Shown here piece after piece: positions 57,268 to 64,000 of a DNA stretch of 64,000 nucleotides (position 1 is the stretch's first letter; the number at the start of each line of letters is the position of its first letter). This stretch comes from Phragmites australis. Its lineage: Eukaryota > Streptophyta > Magnoliopsida > Poales > Poaceae. Both the position numbers and the translations under genes were made by a program. The stretch covers positions 15,183,001 to 15,247,000 of the forward strand of contig NC_084943.1 in assembly GCF_958298935.1 (NCBI RefSeq), read 5' to 3'. A model generated the notes under the pieces. That model ran no database searches. It had not been told where the DNA came from and saw only the letters and a list, made by a program, of their open reading frames with translations.

Positions 57268-58178
57268 TCACGGTTGGTTTTTGGAAGCAGACCAAGTGCT
57301 TGGATCTTTCCTAGAATACTTCATAGGTGGAGGAGACGGACCTGAAGAACCTGGAGGGAAGAAAGGTAATGGTGGGAACGGCCAAGGGAACGACGGCGGT
57401 GGAGGTGGTGGCGGTGGTGGTGGAGGAGGCGGCGAAAACAATGATGGTAATGGTGGCAAGTGTGGGAAAGGAGGCAGGTGCGGAAGCGGCGGCAGAGGGA
57501 ATGGGAACGCTGGCGGCGGCGGGGGAGGGGGCGATGGTGGCGAAAAGATCGGCGGCAAATGAGGAAACGGGAATGACGGCGGTGGCTGCACTGCTGGTGG
57601 CGTCCACGGCCATGGCGGCAACGGAAAAGGGAACGCTGGTGGTGGAGGCGAGGGCGGCGTGAAGAACGGTATTGGTGGCAATGGCGGCAGCGGGAACGGG
57701 AACGCCGGCGGCGGGGGCGTGAAGAACGGTATTGGCGGGAACCACGGGCGCGGTGTGCAGAACGGAATGGGCGGCCACGGCCACGGCGGGCAGTAGAACA
57801 GCGACGTGTTCAGTGCGGCGGGGGACAACGTGCCGGCGGCGCCGTTGCACTGGCCGGGGCCCTTCTTGCCAGGACGGTAGTAGAGGGAGTTGAGGCTGTA
57901 GAAGCAGGCGCTGGGCTCCTGGTTCGGGAAGGAGATGTGGCCGACGGTGGTGGTCACGGCCGGCACGTTGCAGAGCGCAGATGGGTTGTCCAGCACGGCC
58001 GCCCGGCAGAAGGACTCGGCGGTCGTCTCCCCGGCGCCGGCGCACTCGAAGCCGTCGATCGCCGGGACGTCGAGCTGGTAGGCGCCGTAGCTGTTGGTGA
58101 CCTTCTCGGCCGTGATCTTGATCTCCTCCTTCGAATTGGAGTTCACTTTGATCATGCAATCCAGTCTGACTTTAACAC
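57268..58178 (-). CDS. Ole e 1-domain, proline-rich (extensin-like) cell-wall protein, last exon
   Basis: Proteins of the pollen Ole e 1/extensin family are secreted to the cell wall. Here only the last exon is present. A 3' splice site (TTTCTGCTCCTCAG) precedes 58178, and the exon opens mid-codon with VKVRLDCMIKVNSNS. The Met at 58155 is therefore internal and not the start. The first part continues the Ole e 1 fold: KITAEKVTNSYGAYQLDVP, FECAGAGETTAESFC, and Cys at ALC and SACFYSLNSLYYRPGKKGP. From about residue 130 of the exon the protein becomes a Pro-rich tail of some 160 residues with repeated PIPFFTPP and PAFPFPLPP blocks and Pro runs up to 13, ending SASKNQP. 302 codons are read with no interruption. 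The signal-peptide exon is not between here and 58600; a LINE occupies the sequence beyond. Confidence 0.88.
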
Positions 58179-58599
58179 CTGAGGAGCAGAAACGGAGGGG
58201 AAAAGAAATGATCGATTCTAGTGACCATGTCCGTCAGAATTACATTCATACAGAGATGATGGTTTCAGCAACTGTAGAATTGAAATTTCATAGCAGTATA
58301 AAGCTGGTGATGCTTAGAGAGAAGTTTGCAAGTATTTTACTTTGAATTCTAGCATTGCCAAGGGTTTGCAAAATTTCAAAGTTTGAATTCCAGTACACCG
58401 ATTGCCAACTTTTGATGTTTTAGTAAAGTGAAGTGATTTTAATGGCAACAATGTCAAAGGACCATAAAACTATCATTCAATATTTCAATTGAGAAAATCG
58501 TCCACCCTAACTGTATTATTTAGGTCCTCCTAAAAACAAAGCATTATTTAGTTGGGGTGTGGAAGTAGCATGATGAAACACTCTAGTAATCATGAACTC
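58179..58599 (-). other. Intron of the Ole e 1-type gene (3' part)
   Basis: AT-rich sequence upstream of the acceptor. No signal-peptide exon with a donor site is visible on the minus strand, so the intron appears to continue into the LINE. Confidence 0.6.
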
Positions 58600-58781
58600 T
58601 CGCTCTCACTCCGCACAGTCGCCCAGCCATCCCTGCCACCCTAGGCATCCTCCACCTCACCACCCTCGCAGCCGCCAACAACTCTGGCGTCGGCGTCCAC
58701 CCTGAATCCCCATGCCACCCCTTACAAGACCAGCGTGGTCTTGTCTGACAAGTTGCTTTTTAGCCCATCGTCCACCTCCTC

Positions 58782-60330
58782 CATGGGTTCCAAACCGCTT
58801 GCACCTCCGCCAACCGATGTGCCACCATCATCCAAGCCTCCTTCGTACCTCAAGGCAGCCAAAGGTTGTAGCTCCGAACAGGAAGCCAGCTTGGCTACGG
58901 GACACTGTCATATGGATCTGACAGTCGGTACGAGTCGTGTAGCCCCGCCACCGCCCCCTTTGCCATCCGGTGGCCTTTCATCACTCCTTGTGGCTTCCGG
59001 GGGTGTCAGATGGTGGATGTTGTCCAGGCTACCCCTCCTCCGTGTCGCTCGGCTCTAGATGCCGATGGCTGGCAGTTGGTCGTGAAGGGTCACAAGCGGT
59101 GGTCTCAGAGACCTCGCTCACCGCCGCCGTCCTCAAGACCTGTGCCAGTAGACTTGATCAGACGATGCTTCAACTACTTCTCCACTGAGCATGTGGCAGC
59201 GGAATGCCGTAATCCTCACGGAGTTTGGGATGCAAGCAGGAGGGCCACTAGGCGCGCTTGTGTGAGCACCCTAGTTCTCCTTAGGGGGCCTTGCCCGGCT
59301 CGCACCACCGCCACAACCCGCGTCTTCCATCGACGTCTCGGGCCCTCCAGCACCATCGCCTGAGCCTGCCTCCCTGGTAGTGTCGCTGACGCTCTCTCCT
59401 ATGCTCTCGGTGGCATCTCAGTCCACCGGAGGGACCTTCTTGTCACCGTGTCATGTGTTTTGTGCTATTCCCCGGTCGGAGGAGCTGGGGCTGGAGGAGC
59501 CTAGGCTTCTGCTTGCCTTGGCGGTGCTTGTGGTTGGCACCAGGCCCTCGGTGAGTTCTGACCAGATTCGGTCGCTTCTGGTGAACAACTACGGGGTCGA
59601 TGCCGACGCCTTCTCGGTTCATTGCGGTTGCTTGGAAGATTTCCTAATTGTTTTCAGTGACGCAGCATCGCACGACCTCGTGCTTCGCTCTCCCTTGCTG
59701 GTCGGGTCACCGTTCCATGTGAGGTTCAGTCCATGGCAGAGACAAGCTATGGTGGATCCGGAGTCGTCGATGTGTCGCGTCATGGTTTAACTCAAGGGAG
59801 TTCCTGTCCATGCTTGGCACCTGTCCATGGCGGAGCACATTCTGAGCGCATCTTGCTCGAATCTGCTGCCAACGCCAGGGACTGTTGCCAAGGAAGACCT
59901 TAACCGTTTCTGTGTGGTTGCTTGGTGCATTGATCCGGACCTCATCCCAGTGGAAGTTACCCTCATCATGCCAGAGCCCGTTGAGGAATACGCTGATCAA
60001 GGTGTTTTCCTACGTCTAGAGGAAATCATCCAGTCCAAGCAACTGTGTCTTCGCTAGAAGGTCTCCATCTGCATCTCTGAAGTTCATGACTGGCGCCACC
60101 CTTCGGACTCCTCCTCCAACAGTACTCCTCCTGATAACTGGGACAATGATGAAGATGAATACTCGGGCTTCGAACAGCGTTGCCGTTCCAAGCCATGGCC
60201 CAAGCGTACTCAGTTTCAGGGGTCACCGGAGGGTGGGGATGGTGGTGCTGGTCATGGTGGCTGCAGCGGTGCTTTGATGCACCCTAAGGGCGGCCACTCG
60301 CATGCGGCCTTACCGTCAGTGGTTGTGCTT
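58782..60330 (+). pseudogene. LINE ORF1 (gag-like protein)
   Basis: It starts about ATG 58782 (MGSKPLAPPPTDVPPSSKPP). After a frame change it gives DGWQLVVKGHKRWSQRP and a partial zinc knuckle RCFNYFSTEHVAAECRNP, whose second Cys is Tyr. Further on are a DUF4283-like segment (DAFSVHCGCLEDFLIVFSD, DLVLRSPLLVGSPFHVRFSPW) and LKGVPVHAWHLSMAEHILS. These are the usual parts of plant LINE ORF1 RNA-binding proteins. At least three frame changes and an in-frame TAA at about 59787 show it is dead. Confidence 0.8.
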
Positions 60331-61506
60331 CCTTGCGGCGGCTGGCCGGTTCTCTCACATGCCCGTTACATTTCGATCGTTTGAATGGGGTGGGGCTCTC
60401 ATCACGTCAGCCTGAGCCTCTGCTACCTACAAAAGCAAAAAGTTCTGCCTCCCTGGTAGCTCCGCAGGGGGGATCCATCCAAGTTACTGACTCTTTTTGC
60501 TTCTCCCCCGCCGAGGGCACGACACCTTCTCTGGATTATTTTGATCCTATGGGCGTGGAGTGCGTGGCTTGCTGTCTTGTTTGTGAGTAGCATGCTATTT
60601 TCGCTGATGGGGTCAGTCTGCTACACTCAGTGCCTACGCAACACTCTTAGTCATGGGACCTGATGCTTAATGAGGCCCTTGTGTGGTGCCCTTGCCCCAC
60701 GCTGCCGGACAAGGGAAATGTGGCTTTGTTCCCCATCTTGACAACAGCCCCCTCCTCTGCTTTGCCTCTTAGGCTGGGCTGTGGGATTGTCAGACGGAGC
60801 CTGGTCGATTGCCCTGAGAGCTCTGTGGCAACCCTCGTAAGCTTTTCGCTGTCGAGCCGAGATGTACCACAGAATGCTCAGGCGCCTACACGTCCCCTCC
60901 CGCCGGATGCTCCGGAACTTGTTGCTGATTTTCACCCGCATGAGGGCGCGCCCGAACGGATTCTAACCTCGGATGCGCAGTCGCCTCCTAGACATGACCT
61001 CCGGTATAATAAGCTTCCTTCCACTTCAGTGTGCTCTCACCCAATGGCACCTCTACCTTTCCAAGTAGTCACCACCAATCTGGCGGTCCAAGCGGCTGTT
61101 GTCCACTTCATTGATGCAGTGCGGGCTCCAATCCAGCTGCCGATCATGTCCGCTCCTCCACCGAGAAGGTGCCTAAGCCCATCCGCCCCACGGCCTGACG
61201 ATGCTGTTACTTTGCCTCATCGAAGCAAGCGAGTGGCGGCACAGAGAATTCGTGTCTCCAACCTGGTCACCTAAGCACAAAACATGTTGATGCAGAGCCT
61301 TGGCATTACCTCAGATTCATGGCCACCTGATGCTGCGGTGTTTGTCGAGTATGAGCGCACATTTGAGACGCCTTTGTCTGCTTCACACTGGGTGGCAATC
61401 AGAGACCTGTTCCCAGGGAGTTCTCCTGCAGATGCTCCTGGGCCCTTGTTGCCGGTGGTGGACGCCTGAGTAGCTTGGATGTGTCACCTTGGTCGTGGTC
61501 AGGTTC

Positions 61507-64000
61507 ATGGATTCCAAAAATGTTCTTTGTTGGAATGTCCGTAGTCTCAATGCACGGGCGCGTCGCGATGCGGTTCGAGAGACCGTGGAGCAAGAACACA
61601 TTTCTCTTTTCCCCCTTTAGGAAACTAAGCTTAGTGTAATTGACAACTCTATGATGTTGGGTATGCTAGGGGCTACTTTCCAGTATTGTTTCTTGCCTGC
61701 TATTAATACCTGTGGGGGTATTCTGATTGCTTGGCGCACTGATGTTTGGGCGGTTTCCAATATCACACTCAAGGAGTATTCTCTGACTGTCAAGGTCTCC
61801 CGGTCTGGCGGTTCACACTGGTGGCTGACATCGGTCTACGGACCTCACTGGGAGGTGGATAAGGCCGCTTTTCTACAAGAACTTCGAGACTTGAGGCAAG
61901 GTTGTATCGGACTGTGGTTGCTTTGTGGAGACTTCAACATGATTTACAGGGCGCGAGACAAGAACAATGGTGCTCTGCACCGAAGGTCCATGGATCGCTT
62001 TTGGTGTTTGCTTGAAGATCTTGAGCTCAAGGAACTGCATTTACACAGAAGGCTGTATACGTGGAGCAACGAACGCATACACCTAACACTCGAACGCATC
62101 GACCGAGTCTTTGTCTATGTGGTATGGGAGAGTATTTTCCCGGATCATCAATTGCGCTACCTTTCCTTGGATTGCTTTGATCATGCTCCAATCCTCCTAC
62201 ATACGAACATGAGCTCCACCTTCAAGAATCGCTTTCGTTTTGAGTCCATTTGGCCTTGGTATCCCGGGTACCTGGCTACAATCCAAGAGTCTTGGCAATG
62301 TCCATTTGACGATGTAGATGCTTTCCGAACCTTAGACTACAAATTACGCAACACCATGAAGGCCCTAAAATGCTGCAGCCAAAGTTTGTGGGTAGTATTC
62401 ATTTGCAGCTTGCTATAGCCAGGGAGGTGGTTTACCGACTAGACCTTGTTCAGGACAAACAACGGCTTTCACTTGAGGAAAATGCTTTTCGGCAAGACTT
62501 CAAGTACAAGTGCCTAGGCCTTGCATCCTTGGCACATACCATTGCTCGGCAACGCTCTCGAATCCTCTGGCTGTCGGAGGGTGATGCCAACACAAAGTTT
62601 TTCCAGTTGCAGGCATGTCACTACCGGCGCAAAAACTTCATCGAGGCTCTACAGGTGCAAGGTCTAATTATGGTCAATGAGGAAGACATGGCTGCAGCTG
62701 TTTTAAAACACTTCGATGAGGTGATTGGCACGTACAAGGAACGTTCGCTGGCTCTTAACTTGGGTTCTCTGGACATCCCTTCTTTAAGCCTACACGAGCT
62801 CGATGTTTGCTTCTTCGAGGATGAAATTTGGAAGACCGTTCAGGAGATCTCGGCCGATGAGGCTCCGGGTCCTGATGAGTTATCATGCCTATTTTACAAA
62901 ACAGCTTGGAATGTGATCAAGCCAGACGTCATTCGAGCTTTCAACGCTTTGTGGTCGCTTGATAGCAAGAGCTTCCACCTTGTTAACGATTCCATCATGG
63001 TTCTACTTGGGAAGAAGGATGACCCACAAGAGATCAAGGATTACCGCCCAATTTGCTTGATTCACAACTTCAGTTAGCTTTTCACCAAGGTGTTGGCCGA
63101 GCGCCTTGCACCAAGGTTGTAGCGGTTGGTCAAGCCCAATCAATCTGCCTTCATCAAGGGTCGACATATTCATGATAACTTTAGAATTGTGCAATTGGGA
63201 GCCAAGCTTTTGCACCGAAAAAGAGGCCCAGCTTGCTTTTGAAGGTCGACGTTGCAAAAGCTTTCGACACCGTCTCTTGGGTGTTCCTTTTTGACATGCT
63301 TTGTCACCTCGGCTTCTCATGTTGTTGGATCAATTGGACGGCTATTCTCCTATCCATTGCAAGCACGAGAATCCTCCTCAATGGTCACCCTGGTAGGCGC
63401 GTGTGACATGCCCGTGGTCTTCGCCAAGGCAACCCTCTTTCACCGATGTTACTTGTGCTTGTCATGGAGGCCCTCAATGCTATGATCTCAAAAGTTGATA
63501 GCCTTCGGTTGTTCCAGGACCTGAGGGTGCCTGGGTTAACGGCCAGAGCCTCGCTTTACGCCGATCATCACCTGGTGGTCTTTCTCTCGCCGCATGAGGA
63601 AGACCTTGTGGTCATCAAGACGATTCTTTATGGCTTCACAGCGACGTCGGGTCTCTTCTCCAACCTGAGCAAGTGCCAGCTTTCGCTGATTCAATGCAGC
63701 ATGGAGGAGATGTTGACGACAACCAGATCCTTCCCTTGCCAGATTGCCTCCTTCCCAGTGATTTACCTAGGAATCCCTTTAACATTGACTAGGCTTTGTA
63801 AGTGTGACATCCAACCATTCGTGGACGCCGTTGCTGATAGACTGCCCACTTGGAAGTCTGGATTGCTTTCCACCGTTGGCCGCATCGTGCTTACCAAGGT
63901 GACTCTCACGGTGATTCCAATTTACATCTCAATCGTTGCTTGCCTGCTGTCGTGGGTGCTGGAGGCTATTGACAGATTACGTCGTGCATTTCTCTAGCGT
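61507..64000 (+). pseudogene. LINE ORF2 (endonuclease and reverse transcriptase)
   Basis: It starts at ATG 61507 (MDSKNVLCWNVRSLNARARR), the conserved start of the apurinic-type endonuclease. A TAG at 61618-61620 stands just before the catalytic ETKL. The domain continues with GGILIAWRTDVW, TSVYGPHW, LLCGDFNMIYRARDKNN, TWSNERIHLTLERIDRVFV and FDHAPIL, staying in one frame to 62418. RT follows with frame changes: DEAPGPDELSCLFYKTAW, KDYRPICLIHNFS, QSAFIKGRHIHDN, and SLYADHHLVVFL, in which the YADD active site is YADH (about 63557-63568). The C-terminus runs off the window. Confidence 0.9.

Larger units (their letters stand above)
58600..64000 (+). mobile_element. LINE (L1-type non-LTR retrotransposon), 5' part complete, decayed
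   Basis: From about 58600 the base composition rises sharply. The order is 5'UTR, ORF1 (gag-like, zinc knuckle), ORF2 (endonuclease, RT), continuing to the window end. Both ORFs carry stops and frameshifts. The 5' boundary is approximate; the 3' end and target duplication lie outside the window. Confidence 0.88.

Noticed and set aside
57281..57662. Plus-strand glycine-rich open frames opposite the Ole e 1-type exon
   Set aside because: They are the complement of the proline codons (CCN read as NGG/GGN). The minus strand has the splice acceptor and the conserved Ole e 1 part.
1..64000. CRISPR array, bacterial operon or phage content
   Set aside because: All tandem repeats lack spacer structure. 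Introns, LTR retrotransposons and MITEs show plant nuclear DNA.

Overview
This is nuclear DNA from a grass (Poaceae; the exact genus cannot be named from the sequence). The evidence is a GC-rich, intron-containing TPD1-like gene, an Ole e 1/extensin-type cell-wall gene, and a typical grass set of transposable elements: Ty3/gypsy and SIRE-like Copia elements, a BARE/Angela-like solo LTR, a plant mariner element, Tourist, Stowaway and hAT MITEs, Helitron ends, CACTA ends and LINEs. Roughly three quarters of the 64 kb is recognisably transposon-derived. No tRNA, rRNA or CRISPR array was found.

Layout. 0-6 kb: retrotransposon debris with tandem repeats, a decayed minus-strand gypsy gag and two LTR-like blocks, then an (AT)n microsatellite. 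7-13.2 kb: more gypsy debris (RNase H fragment, a long LTR starting TGTCACACC, two related LTR pieces, CACTA subterminal repeats) with a hAT MITE that has a clean 8-bp target duplication. 13.2-19.5 kb: two Helitron-like 5' ends, a tandem duplication broken by a complete solo LTR, a second hAT MITE, and unassigned sequence. 19.6-35.6 kb: one large nested cluster. A minus-strand chromodomain-type gypsy element (A) is split by a plus-strand gypsy element (B, 23265-30079, target duplication ATACC inside A's protease) and by a minus-strand SIRE-like Copia remnant (C, 30792-34671). A further insertion splits A's integrase.

36.6-38.7 kb holds the best host gene: a secreted TPD1/TDL1-family ligand (201 aa, three coding exons, TATA box, probable 5'UTR intron). 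This family acts with the receptor kinase EMS1/MSP1 to set germ-cell number and tapetum fate in anthers. 39.7-44.1 kb: a Stowaway and a Tourist-like MITE, small tandem duplications and a LINE 3' fragment. 44.16-48.87 kb: a complete but dead mariner-like element with Stowaway-type ends, an intron-containing DD39D transposase and an unexplained antisense ORF. Inside its 5' part sits a 1.15-kb near-perfect foldback element with a 9-bp target duplication, whose arms contain sequence related to the LTR at 8.1-8.4 kb.

49.7-57 kb: MITEs, an LTR-like block, small duplications and a tandemly duplicated Helitron 3' end. 57.27-58.18 kb: the last exon of an Ole e 1-domain, proline-rich cell-wall protein gene on the minus strand. 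Its first exon is not in the window. A decayed 5'-complete LINE fills 58.6-64 kb in the opposite orientation, so it probably sits in that gene's intron.
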